From Pristionchus mayeri (taxonomy: Eukaryota > Nematoda > Chromadorea > Rhabditida > Neodiplogasteridae): a stretch of DNA of 64,000 bases. The translations under genes were made by a program, and so were the position numbers. The stretch is taken from assembly GCA_036245805.1 (NCBI GenBank), contig BTRK01000001.1, forward strand, positions 14,012,001 to 14,076,000, written 5' to 3'. Shown in pieces: positions 48,917 to 60,020 of this stretch (positions within the stretch are counted from its first letter, which is position 1; the number at the start of each line of letters is the position of its first letter). The notes under the pieces are model-generated. The model was given only the letters and a program-made list of their open reading frames with translations, had not been told where the DNA came from and did not search any database.

Positions 48917-49137
48917 GAGGAGTACGGTATATCGATCTGTAACTGATTTTTTTCGCTGTTTCGTGATTGTTTGTTTCGTTGTTGCTTTTATTCTTCTTGA
49001 TACGAGTATTGTTTGTTCTGTTATTCATGTTTTAAGTAGGGATTGGTGATAAAGTATGTTTGTTTATAAGAATTGTTTTCCTTTCTGAGAGGATCAGTCG
49101 TTAACGGCGATGAGGCTAATATCGATATTGTGCTTGA

Positions 49138-49143
49138 AATAAA
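49138..49143 (+). terminator. Poly(A) signal AATAAA of DTWD1 transcript
   Basis: AATAAA lies 222 bases after the stop of the DTWD1-type gene and about 320 bases before the acceptor that precedes the LAMP gene. Confidence 0.5.
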
Positions 49144-49460
49144 TTGGAGAGTCATCCATAAATTCGGACTTTTTCTGAATATTATTTTACCTAATGAGAG
49201 AATCAGTCGCTGATGACGATGTATGATAATCTCCCTGTGATGCTTGGTTCAAATTGCCGGCTGCGGATTTTTTGCTGCAATTTTGATTGTTCGCTATGCA
49301 CTTTTAGGCTGCACACGTCGGAACCGCAAAAATGGACCCTTCCCCAGTGTTTTCGAATACTTTTTGTCAGTGTACGAACGTATTCTGAAATCCCTGTAGG
49401 AGAGTGCTTTTGTTGGTTCTCATCCGACCTAGAACCACATTGACGGCCCTCACTTTGCAG

Positions 49461-49472
49461 CGAAAACGACCA
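49461..49472 (+). promoter_or_regulatory. Probable SL trans-splice acceptor of lmp-1
   Basis: CACTTTGCAG ends at 49460 and the ATG follows 11 bases later with no upstream exon in sight, as expected for spliced-leader addition. Just upstream (49366-49437) lies a fragment ending in GGTTCTCATCCGACCTAG, one arm of the TGACGTCA palindrome family. Confidence 0.55.
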
Positions 49473-52400
49473 TGCAGTTCACTACCGTGCTGCTTCTCGC
49501 ACTCGGTAGGTCAACGACCTTCTTTGCTGTCTAAGACCACATTATTAGGCTGTAGCGTGCAACTGATTGGCGATTGATCTAAACTTTAGACTCTAAAATC
49601 TTGGACAACATTGGACTGAAGCAGGAAACTTGCTGGTCTTGGATAACTTTCGATAGTATAATTTGTATTTGTTTATTTTATTTTAATTAACTTAATTTAA
49701 GGAGTCGCGTGTGCCGGCGCCGTCAAGTGGACCGCCAAAAACACGGACGATGAGACGTGCGCGATCTTCGCCGCTGAGACCATCACGGCCAAGCTGAACA
49801 TCGCGACGCCCGATGTGAGTTGGGTGATATGAAAGATGTTGACGGCAAGATAAACTGATCGACCCTCTAGGGCAGATTGGAATGAGACTGACCTCGCTCA
49901 CTGAGACTCACTGAGCTCCCCCACTTCTAGTTGCAAAATTCGGGCAATCGTATCTGTTTTCCATTTATGACAAGTAGAGTGATGGGAGAGTAGGGGGAAT
50001 GGGACGAGAATTACACGGTCTTCCAATACGCTATAATTATCCGCGCAAGTTTAGCCTAAGCATGCCCAGCATGCGTCTGCGTAGCAACCCCCTCCCATGT
50101 TAATTAACGTGCGATCAGGCTGCTACGCAGTTTCTCACGTTTCATTTTTGTGTGGAAAATGAGGCGAGAATTGCACGATTTTGATCTCCTTCTGATATGA
50201 CGAGCGATAATTGGGCACTAGGTCGGATGAGAACAATGATATCATGCCGCCTTTGATATATGAAAGGCGGAATGACGTTGTAGTTCTCAGCCGACCTAGT
50301 GCTGATAACTGGAATGAATCATTTACTTGCCAATGGAAAGTCGCCATAGATATTTAAAAATTAAATTAAATTTTTCGTTTTTAGAACACGACCGAGCCCA
50401 TCTCCTTCTCCATCAACAACGTTACCCAGGTCATCGGCAAATGTGACGACAAGTACAATGAGGAGGTTGCGAACTCCCTCGAGGTACGGTAACTCGGCGA
50501 GCGGTACAGTGGGGCACAGTGGTCGAAAAGTAGGCCCAAAATGGCATAACGTGCCCTGTTTTTTAGAGTTCGAAAATGTAAAAAAGTATAAAACTTGCCC
50601 ATAATTTTTTGGAAAAAAGTGCCCAGGCTCTGAGGTTTTTATTTGAAGTTTGAGAAGCATGCCCAGTTTTCAAAATTTTTGAGATCTAACCTTTTGACCA
50701 CTGGTGGGGCGTATTCACGATCGCTAAAGCGCCGATCCATCTGAGTGAAAAAGGGGCATGCACGCTGTGCTATTAGATCTCAAAGCGCGCGGTGTTTGTT
50801 CGAAAAGATGGAACGATAAGTGATCTCTGGATCTCATTTAACGATTTCGTTCGGATGGATCGAAACGCGTGAAAGTACGAATGCTTTGCACGAATCTGGG
50901 GGACTTCGCCCATGTTTTTATCTTGCAAAATAAGTCATTGCTCGATTTGCTCAGATCTCCTTCTTCCCCAACGGCGAGGTGCCGGCGCATGCGACCGAGG
51001 GCCAGCCCTGGCGTCTCTTCATCTGGTTCCTCGCCCTCTCGGATCCGGTAACGATTATCGATTATCGATCATCGGCACATTATCGATTTTGTGTCGTCAG
51101 CTTGCACAAAACATGCAGATCAGTGAAATAAAAAATCATATTTGGTTAAGTAATTAAACCTATTTATAGGAGCTCACGACGTTCAAGCTGGTCGATTGGA
51201 GACTCGAAACGTCGCCTGGCGGCCCCTTCAACTCGACTACTCGTGAGTGGTATACTCGCTCTAACTTATCATGATTGAGTGAAACCTGTAACCCCTGTGA
51301 CGTTTGTGGAAAAAGCGAGCATGAAGTGATTGCAGATAATTTCACCAAATTATTTTTTTAATATTGATTGGTTGAAACCTGAATAAGCCTAGATTGGTTG
51401 TGAGAGGTGGGAGAATGAATCATGATTCCAATTAGTTCTGGAGACCTGTTCGGTGATCGCCTATCATTCTGACTTGGTTGGGTGAAACTTAAAAAACGCC
51501 TGGGAGGCTTTTGACAAAATCGAGAGTGAATAGTATGATTTGTTAACCCAATTGTTGCAGAGAACTTCACTAAGTTGGCCACCTCCGACCTGGAAGTGCA
51601 CGCCTCGGGCACCAACGGATTCAACGTGGGTGCAAGGAGGGCGAGAAATTCTGTCCATGCTCGAATTTTATACACGAAATTTTAAATTAGTCGCTGCGGC
51701 GCTCTGTAAGAGTTGGCTCTCTCCATATTACTAGGGAATACTCGACAAACCGGCTACTCCGTTAAAAATGCAGAACTGAAGCGTTGAAGTCCGTTCTGCC
51801 AAACCTACGGGTTTATGTATTTTAAATTCAATAACGGATATGAGCCAAATTTCGCTGAATAATTGAGCTCAGCTCTCTCATTCGGCCTTCATAGATTGCG
51901 CAACGCGAATGACGCGTGTAATGCAGCCTGTATCGTGCGCCTTTCTGAGCGATGTGAAGAACTTGAATATACAGATGAAAGCCTTCTTGTTTTAGGCTTC
52001 ATACATTAGGAGAGCTGTAATGCATACATTTTTAAATTTAAAAATATTTTTGAAATTGCAGTGCTCGACCACCGCCCTCCCGCTCTCTGAGGACTCGTCG
52101 ATCGAACTGAAGGTATGCTTTTCTAATGCTAATAATATTAAAATTAAGGATAATTTAAACACTAAATATCGATTTTGCTGATTATTGATTTATCGATTGC
52201 TTTCTAGGACGCGAAAGTGATCGCCAACGCGATTCTCGGCACGGACGACTTTCCTGCTGAGCAGAGTGAGTGGAGTTGAAAAAATGAACGGAAAAGGAAG
52301 AAAGTTGTCCATGTGAGGCTACTAGGCAGATTCGGATGGCAGTGTGTATTCATAAGAACCCATTTGCCTAAGAGTCGGACATTGTGCTGGAGGAGTGATA

Positions 52401-52955
52401 GCGGCAGGGTAGGAAGTTGTCTAGGTAGTTTCAGGTAACGTAGAACGGGCACAAGGGAGGCAAAAGAGTAGAAAGGATGCTAGTACCTATGCGAGATTAC
52501 TAGGGAGATTCTTGTGACATCTTGTATGTATATAGAAGATGATTGAGAGTAGAAGGCTGGCTAATGTCTACTAGGTAGATTCGTCTTTCAGTGCGCGTGT
52601 ATAGGGGAAACGAGGGTTGACCGGTAGGGTAATACCTGTGCGATGCTACTAGGGAGATTCGGGCGACAGTTTGCACTCATAAGATTCTGAGTGTATTTTA
52701 GTATTAAACGATGAAAACAAGTACACAGAATTATAAAATTAAAACCTTGAAACTACGATCTCCTTTTCAGTTTTCGAGCAGTGCGAAAAAGACAAGCCTA
52801 AGCCGGACCCCAAGCCCGAACCTAAGCCCGAGCGCACCCCCGTCATCGTGCCTATCGTCACGGGCATCTGTCTGCTCGGTCTCATCGCCGTCGTCCTCAT
52901 CGTTTACCTCATCGGCCGCTCGCGCAACGCGCGTCAGGGATACGCATCCGTCTAA
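49472..52955 (+). CDS. lmp-1: Lysosome-associated membrane glycoprotein (LAMP/LMP-1)
   Basis: Nine exons: 49472-49505, 49702-49814, 50385-50483, 50955-51047, 51170-51242, 51561-51625, 52062-52112, 52208-52265 and 52771-52955; 256 residues. Signal peptide [18 protein letters not shown], one LAMP-type luminal domain with four cysteines (ETCAIF, IGKCDD, GFNCST, FEQCEK) and N-glycosylation sites (NTT, NVT, NST, NFT, NCS), a Pro/Lys hinge ([12 protein letters not shown]), a single membrane helix (about 222-243) and the short tail [12 protein letters not shown]. The C-terminal GYASV fits the GYxx-hydrophobic signal that sorts LAMPs to lysosomes. The protein coats the lysosome membrane; in nematodes LMP-1 marks gut granules and lysosomes. 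Introns carry a TGACGTCA palindrome (50215), a hAT MITE (50517) and a tandem repeat (52296). Confidence 0.94.
50215..50302. mobile_element. TGACGTCA palindrome (MITE-like), copy 6
   Basis: 88 bases, GCACTAGGTCGGATGAGAAC to CTCAGCCGACCTAGTGC, with centre CCTTTGATATATGAAAGG. One arm has TGATATCA and the other TGACGTTG, so it has drifted. Intron 2 of the LAMP gene. Confidence 0.88.
50517..50703. mobile_element. hAT-type MITE, copy B (187 bases)
   Basis: Termini CAGTGGTCGAAAAG and CTTTTGACCACTG, interior like copy A (AAGTAGG-CCAAAATG-CATAACGTGCCC). Flanks GTGGGGCA (50509) and GTGGGGCG (50704) match in 7 of 8 bases, a decayed target duplication. It starts 33 bases after the donor of the 50385-50483 LAMP exon. 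Confidence 0.85.
52296..52690 (+). repeat. Four-copy tandem repeat, about 100-base unit
   Basis: Units share CTACTAGG-AGATTCG...CAGT-TG...TCATA and AGGGTA words, at about 52318, 52497, 52570 and 52644. The repeat fills the last intron of the LAMP gene. Non-coding. Confidence 0.7.
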
Positions 52956-53475
52956 GAAGCGGATGCGGACACGCGGACACGCGGACGCCCAGACCACCGC
53001 CATCCCTTATTTTGATTTGGACCCCTTTGATACGTTTGTAATCCCCTGACCCCCACCCCATTCAGTTTTGTATATCCTTACATATTCCATTTGTCCCCCA
53101 CACGCTCTTTACCGTATTACAGTACTCTTTCGCTCACTTGAAGTGATAACTATGCGATGCGTGATCGCGAACTGATGCTATACCTTCTACATAATTACTG
53201 TTTCCCAATTCGTTCATAATATGCCTTGCACTTTATATGCTGACACTCCAATTTTGTAAGGACAATTCGTCGACTTGTTTCTCCGAGTTAGAGCTCTTCC
53301 ACATGAGCAGACTTACAAGTATTCCCTCGAGAGATTACTGTACGTCGCTGTTACACATGTTGTGATTGGTGATAAAGGTTTTCGTTTGTAAGAGTGAAAG
53401 GAAAGAAGCAGTCGTTGGTGCCGATGAGAATGATATCGTTGTGATTGCTGCTCTTGGAATTCCGTACGTCAGGAG

Positions 53476-53545
53476 GGCACTGTGTCCGATGAGAACTATG
53501 ACGTCATGCCTTTGATATATCATAGTTCTTATCAGACCTAGTGCC
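53476..53545. mobile_element. TGACGTCA palindrome (MITE-like), copy 7
   Basis: 70 bases: GGCACTGTGTCCGATGAGAA, CTATGACGTCATGCC, TTTGATATATCATAGTTCTT, ATCAGACCTAGTGCC. Part of the right arm is deleted. It lies in the 3' UTR or intergenic stretch after the LAMP gene. Confidence 0.85.
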
Positions 53546-53730
53546 GTCTGGAGAAGATATGATCGGATAAATTGGAGGTGAGACGGGAGGAATTTAAGGG
53601 ATGTATCATTTTAGAACTCATTGTTTATGAAATGTTTATGTGGTGAATTTGGAACACATTATTTTCTACCCTCTGTAGAGGTCTAAAATCCAGTTCAAAA
53701 ATGATACAGCCCCGAAATCTTAAGTCAAAA

Positions 53731-53736
53731 AATAAA
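53731..53736 (+). terminator. Poly(A) signal AATAAA of lmp-1 transcript
   Basis: AATAAA 776 bases after the LAMP stop and 77 bases before the next acceptor (TTTACAG at 53813). Such close spacing suggests an operon junction. Confidence 0.5.
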
Positions 53737-53885
53737 TCACTCAATGGGTGAAGAACTTTAATATTGAGAGCATTTCATATCTCAAGCACTATCGTAATAG
53801 AATTTATTTACAGGGCACCATTCACGTGACGCTCGTGATCTCGCCCTCGGCCCTTCCCTTCTTCTCGCGCGCTCATCGACGAGCC

Positions 53886-56800
53886 ATGGAGAGCGACTCC
53901 TTCAGAAGATCAATCAAAGGCGGCAACTGCCACCTGGCCGCCTCTCTGAATGGTCCCAATGATCCCATCGTCAATCTAGTAATGCCGTGAAAAAAGTCGA
54001 GGATAAGAGCAAATATTTGAATTCCCGCAATTTCATACCTCGGTTCCCAATAGAGATAGCGACATGCAAATTGGAATTTTAGGTACAAAAGGAGTTTCCA
54101 CTTCATGTTCCAATTTTCAAGTAGCTATCTCTACTCGGAGCAGAGATATGAAATTGCGGGAATTCAGATCGAACACGCGATTTTTAACACCAAATTAGAT
54201 CACACAGGCAATAACTTGTGATTGGGAGGAATGATTCCTCTTGTACTATCGTATTCTTGTACTTGCACTGAAACAGCCTATCGTAGGCACCTGTGATCCT
54301 GATAAGGGAATACCTTTACCTTTATTCCTCTGAGCTTCCATTGAGCTTGATATTTCAGGTGTCCAGTCTGCTCGCGTCACGCATCATCAGGGCAGAGATC
54401 AACGCCCGCAACTTCTACATGGGCGACTATGGGGTGTGCGCCGCGCTGCTGTCTCGCTCGTCGATCGATCAGATGAACATCCGGATGAATGGACTCGAAG
54501 ATCCAGCTGAGTGAGTCCATAATAATAATAATTATAATAATAATAATAATAATTATTATTATTATTGTTATTTTATCGTTGACCATGTTTCCGAGTAAAA
54601 TAGTGTAGCACTAACATACAAATAAACGATGAATGTTCAGACCCGCCATCATCTCATTGGCCTCTCGCACCAAGGAAATCGTTGTTATCTGTGATTGGAC
54701 GCGCCTCTCTGATCCAGGTGATTCTCCATCGACTCTTTACGGGACGTCCTTTACCTAATGTGTATCCATGCTATAACTTGTATTCCGAGCTAATCGTATC
54801 AAGGATATCCGATTTTTAGAGCAAAAATATTGGTTGTTCTCACAGTAATATCGAACTCACTTCAGCCGCTTTCATCGAGCGGATCGCAGAAGAATGCAGT
54901 GTCCTCCTCGGACCCCTCGACATCACCCCTTCCTCCTTCTTCCGTCTCCCGCGCGCATTCTGGCAGCAATTCCTCAATGAGTTGAGAACGTTTCTTGATT
55001 GGCGCGAAATTGTCGATTCCTTAACGATTGTATTAATATTTATTTACAAATTACAAAATGACAGAAACTCGCGAATGGTTCGTTCGAGTGGGTGAAGTGG
55101 TCAAGAAGGGAGATCACGAAGGCACCCGTCGATCTTCCCGAGAAACACCTTCCTGCAGTGGAGTAAGACGGTCAGAAATCTCATAATCTACGTGAAATCG
55201 ATACTCCGAAAGAAAATAAACTAATTGGAACTTGAATTGGTTACTAAGAATTGGCTTGCAGGAGGCTAGAGTGCCAGCAGTAGTGCAGTATGATGAGGAA
55301 GAGGAAGAGGAAGGACGAGTGAGCAACTATTTATCTTTCTTGCTGCGGACTTTTCTTATGTGTGTGGATTATTATTCAGTTATTTTGAAAATGTTTTATT
55401 ATTTTAATAAATTTAATTTAATTAATCGAAAATACGAAAAAATGCTTTGTAGGAAGAAGAGATGGACGCTGCAGTGGAAGAAGCAGAGAATATGGGAAGA
55501 GAAGAGATGATGGTGAGTAAATAGTTCACTTTATATTTCTTTATATGTAATCAAGTATATGTAATCATTTAGCAGCTCCATTATTTTTTTGGTATTGATG
55601 CACTATTGTAAAGGGAAAGATGCAAAGAAATTATAATTTATTAATGAGGGTCTGAAAACGCCGCATGAATAATTAGAAAGTTCTTGTTTTTACTGAAATA
55701 TAGTGTAATTTTTTATGAAAATGATATCTACCATAAATTTTTGTGAATATCAAAATTGTAATAGAATATTATAACTGATTTGTGAAATGATTTGCAAATT
55801 AAATAACTACAAGTGAGAGGAAACTATAATTGCAGGGAATGGGCGACCACTGGGTGGATGGAGTGGATGGAGAAGACGATGAAGAGGAAGAAGATGAGGA
55901 AGAGGAGGAAGAGGGTGAGAGAGGCAGAGGGAGAGAGGACGACGGAGAGATGGAGGCGGATGGAAGAGTGAGCAAGCATTTTCTTCGTTGTTGTATCTTC
56001 AATTTTATTTGGTATAATTATGCGGTTTCTTTGGAAAAAAATAAGAAATTGGGAAAGAATATGTTGAATTTGAATGATTTGCAGGAGATGGAAGTGAGGG
56101 AAGATGAAGAGAGACGGAGAGAGGAGGAGGAGGAGGAGTTGAATGAGGTGACTAAATAGGCTACTCTGATCCATTCTTTCTCAATTTTATTGCAGGAAAT
56201 TGTCATGTTATTTCGAAAATAATTTACTGAGTAAAATTATTCGCAAAAATTTAAGAAATACATTGCATATGTAATAATTTGAAAAAATGAGGGCTTAGGA
56301 AACGTACTAATTAAAATGTGATTAAATAATGTTTTGCTGCTGCAGGTAGTGGACGGAGTGGACGGAGAGCATTCTGAAGAGGAGCAAGAAGAACGCAGAG
56401 GAGAAGGAGGGATGGACAGTGATGAAGAAGAGAGAGTAAGCGATCATTTTTTTCTCACTATTTTCTAATCGGTGAACTGATGAGATGGCAACATTTTCTT
56501 GGAAATTGACACTTTGTCAAATTCTGAACAAAGAAATTGCCAGAAAAACCTTGACAAAGCGTCCATTTCTCAAAAAAAGTCTGCCAACTCATCGGTGCAC
56601 CTTCTAATCATTTTAAATTTTATTTGGGAAAATTATTCAGTTGCTTCTAAAAATACGAAATTGGGAATGAGCGGGTTGATTTTGAATAATCTGCAGGAGA
56701 TGAAAGATCGGAGGGAAGAGAGGCGGAGAGCAGCGGAGGACAGAGAGGTCAGTAAAAGTTTTATGTTTTCCTTCTAATTTTATTGTATTTAATTTTTTAA

Positions 56801-59233
56801 AATGATTTTTTCATGGTTCTTCGAAAACAATTTATTGAATAGTGTAATTGGTACAAATTTAAGAAAGGATTCTCAGATGTAATAATTAAAAATGAGATGA
56901 AATATTATTCAGGTGGACGTGGATGAAGGTAGTGAGAGAGGGAATGAAGAGGATGAGATGGCAGAAGGAGTGCAAGGAGGAAACGGCAGAGTGAGAAATT
57001 GTCTTCTTTTTCGCTATTTTCTCTTGATATTCTATTTTTATTGGGAAAACTATTCAGTTACTTATAACAAATACGAATTGGGAATAATCTGGCTGATTTT
57101 AACTGATCTGCAGGGGATCGAGAGAGATGAGAGTGGGAATGAAGAAGAGGAGGGAGAGAGAGAAGATATGGAGGTTGTGAGTAAATAGCTTATTCTGATA
57201 TTTCTCTTCTTATTCCATTGTAGAAACTTCAAGTTATTTCGGAGCTCTGTTTTTTGGTGGTGATTCGAGCAAACATTTTGATATTATTTGGCAGGATGAG
57301 AGTGACGACGATGAGGAAGTGGAGAAGAATCTGATCGAATGCCACATCTGCTCGGTCAGTTGGCACTAGGTCGGATGAGAACTATGACGCCATGCCGCCT
57401 TTATTGATATATAAAGGCGGCATCTAGTTATATCTAGTGCCATATCTGGCTATAGCTAGTGCGTAGTGATATCCTAGTGATAGTGATATTATATCTAGTG
57501 CCAGGTCAGTTGATGATGGTCTTCTCTTTTTTATCCAATGCCTATGTATATTTTCAAGTGTTTGTCTATTTTGTAGCTCCTGTTCCGGACGGCGTCAGGC
57601 TGGTATGGACATCTCAAGGAGATCCACCACACGACACCGAGAGCGGTAATTTTACTCTGTACTATAACATATGATAAATTATTATTATTATTATTATTAT
57701 TATTATTTCGCATTTAATTATGGACTCTCGATCCTGTTCCTATGTCATTTTGTTACGGTGCAAATTCGTTTCACTGTAGAAGGGCTTCTTCCTTCGATGT
57801 GATTGTGGCCACGAAGGCGAATCAAAGCAGCATAGTCAAGTGGTGAGATTTATATTTATATGTCTACTTATTTTGTATGAGTATATTTATTTTATATTTA
57901 TTTTTAACAAATTTTATTTCAATTTTTATTCAAAGAGTGGCATATCAATACATTTTCGCTGTTGACACTTTATGCTTTCAGTGCGAAATTTCGAACTTCA
58001 CGGTGCTTCGACGCCCGAAGGTTAGGATTTCTGGATTACTTACTTTTCCATGGAGAGACCAATTCACGACGGGACAAGTGTAGTGATGAAACATTTTGGA
58101 TAAGCAAAAGAAAGCATTTATAATTCTTTCATTACGAGAAAAGTGTAGATAGGATAGTATGTTTCGTTTAGAAACAGGCAGGTGCCTCTCAATACATTCG
58201 ACGATTATGTTTATTTCAGCTCGTTCCCCGGTGCACCGCCACTGCCGACTGTGAGGTGAGCCTATTCTTTTTTCCTCATGAATAAACAATTATTTCATTC
58301 AATTTACCTTAGTTATTCATAAAAAGTAGACATTACAAAAATTAAAGTACTCAATGCTAAATTTATTCACAAATTATTAATTAGGTACTGTGAGAACAGA
58401 AAGCGTGGTCCGTGGTGTGGTGGCGACAGTTAGTACAATTGATTCTAAATATAAGCGAAACGCTGAGGATAAAACGTTCCGCGGATATCTATTTCCAAAT
58501 ATACTAAAGCTCGCCACCACACCACGGGCCACGTTTTCTGTTGTCACAGTATCAATAATTGATTGTCAGGCACGACCTGCGACGGCGCGTGCGTTTACGG
58601 CACATTTGAAGCTGGCTCACAAAGGGCAGACTCTCAATGGGGTTAGTTTATATGCTATTAATTATGGTACTTCATGACCTGAAATTTTGAAAACCTGAAA
58701 CCTTTTTGAAGCCAAAATAAAGAACAAATGATGTTCGCATCAAATTAATTGCGATCGTCGAGACGTTTCGGTCACATTCTGGCTTAACAAAGATATTAGC
58801 AATCACGATTTATGAGTACATTACTGGCATTCAGATGCAGCTGGAGATCATCTGTGGCTGTGGCGCAACGATCAACAGCCACAACGCCCACAGCAAGAAG
58901 CACCCTCAGGTGTTTTCCGTTACTTTTCTTACCTTTTTGGCTGTTCGTTGCAAAATTAGTGATATTACTATTCAAATTGTTCATCGTCTAAATATTTATC
59001 ATTTAGGTTAAATCCGATCGATTGAGATATTTTGTTTCTTTCTTCTCATTTAGATTTTGTTGAAACGGGTTGAGCATCTAAATTGAAAAATTTGTTAACA
59101 ACTTATATATCGAAACTACTGTATCGTTACATAATATTTTTCATTATTGATTTTCACACTCTGCTATGATGGATCATGTTTGAATATGCAGTGCTTCGAC
59201 AAGGATTACGAGGTGCGACCGAAGAAGAAGTGA
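53886..59233 (+). CDS. Nematode protein with Glu-rich repeats and paired zinc modules
   Basis: Probable exons: 53814-53978 (ATG at 53886), 54359-54510, 54641-54717, 54866-54980, 55065-55162, 55270-55318, 55453-55512, 55836-55967, 56085-56147, 56346-56435, 56697-56747, 56913-56990, 57114-57176, 57295-57354, 57577-57645, 57780-57842, 57982-58020, 58220-58255, 58570-58641, 58835-58909 and 59192-59233. The first part (FYMGDYGVCAALL, EIVVICDWTRLSDP, FFRLPRAFWQQFL) matches no family I know. Then comes an acidic region of Glu/Asp-rich exons, then two modules: a C2H2-like finger (CHICSLLFRT...HLKEIHH) with a CDCG-E...H...CEISNFTVLRRPK half, and CTATADCE...HLKLAHK with CGCG...H..H...CFDKDYEV. Such pairs recur in nematode proteins; DNA binding is inferred. 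The 54980/55065 junction is one base out of frame as read, and AATAAA at 55215 leaves open two separate genes. Confidence 0.62.
54017..54166. mobile_element. Short TIR hairpin element
   Basis: TGAATTCCCGCAATTTCATA at the left is the exact inverse of TATGAAATTGCGGGAATTCA at the right, and AGAGATAGC/GCTATCTCT pairs further in. About 150 bases with no reading frame; it lies in the first intron of the zinc-module gene. Confidence 0.78.
54519..54571. repeat. (TAA)n/(ATT)n inverted microsatellite
   Basis: AATAATAAT units followed by TTATTATTAT units directly after the donor of the 54510 exon; the two halves can pair with each other. Confidence 0.9.
57362..57442. mobile_element. TGACGTCA palindrome (MITE-like), copy 8, decayed right arm
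   Basis: GGCACTAGGTCGGATGAGAA, CTATGACGCCATGCCGCCTT, a short ATTGATATAT centre, AAAGGCGGCAT, then a scrambled right end TCTAGTTATATCTAGTGCC. Further CTAGTG pieces follow to about 57505. It starts 7 bases after the exon donor at 57355. Confidence 0.8.
57677..57707. repeat. (TTA)n microsatellite
   Basis: About ten TTA/ATT units in an intron of the zinc-module gene. Confidence 0.9.
58385..58551. mobile_element. TIR MITE with TA target site, about 167 bases
   Basis: The inverted ends match in about 38 of 41 positions (TACTGTGAGAACAGAAAGCG... against the inverse of ...ACGTTTTCTGTTGTCACAGTA). If the outer TA on each side is the target duplication, CTGTGA...TCACAG are the true termini, as for Tc1/mariner-derived MITEs. 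The inside is unrelated AT-rich DNA. It lies in an intron of the zinc-module gene. Confidence 0.82.
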
Positions 59234-60020
59234 AGGACTCCTATCCTAAGAAGTGAAGGACTCCTGCAGCCGGGTACTCCTACCCATTTTATATTTATAT
59301 TTCATCAATTCACTCATTTAAATCATTGGACTAATTTCTTGCCAACTTAACAATTTCACTTGTATCATACCTTAATATTGCTAAAGATTGAGAATGATCC
59401 ACGGTGGTTTGTTATCTGTACATGGCATGATACATATCTGGATTGATTCTATGAAATCTTAGTGTAGCTTCCCACATTATATTCCTTCCTAGCTTAGTGA
59501 CGAAACACGGGCACAATTGAGAAATTATGTTTAAGTAACTTTTCTGTAGTCACTCACGCATTGGATGGACTACAGGAGGGAACGAGTTCAACGGTGAACC
59601 GGTGGTGAGTTTGGGTAAGTTCTCTTTTCATCATTTTTGTAACTATGGGTGAGAGATTTCTGATATTTCTAACATGTAAATTTAAATTATGTATACTCTA
59701 CGTCTGTCTTATTACCGCAGTCTTCGTTGGCCGATGTTTTAAATGGGATAATCCGTATTGGATACTGAGTTTGTGACGAATAGTCTATGGCGTTGTAAAA
59801 AATTTACTTTAAAAACCCACTTTTCGAAAGACGTGGAAACCGTGATATATCCCGGACTTATTCTATCATCCCCTCAATTCAATTTTAGACAATGTTCTCT
59901 CTTTAGTTGTTTTTTTCTTGTACTTCACCATTGTGTGCGTCGAAGTTGATTGAGAAGACAGGAAATGGTCGGTAAAAATATGTTTATATTTATCTATTAT
60001 ATTCGTTTTATCTATTATAT
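59234..60020. other. Gap with little coding signal
   Basis: Downstream of the zinc-module stop. One exon-like piece, CTACAG|GAGGG...CCGGTG|GTGAGT at about 59575-59606, has good splice edges but no partner I can assign. The rest is AT-rich without structure I recognise. Confidence 0.4.

Noticed and set aside
55799..56174. Minus-strand Ser/Leu-rich frames
   Set aside because: Antisense of Glu-rich exons (GAG/GAA read backwards gives CTC/TTC).
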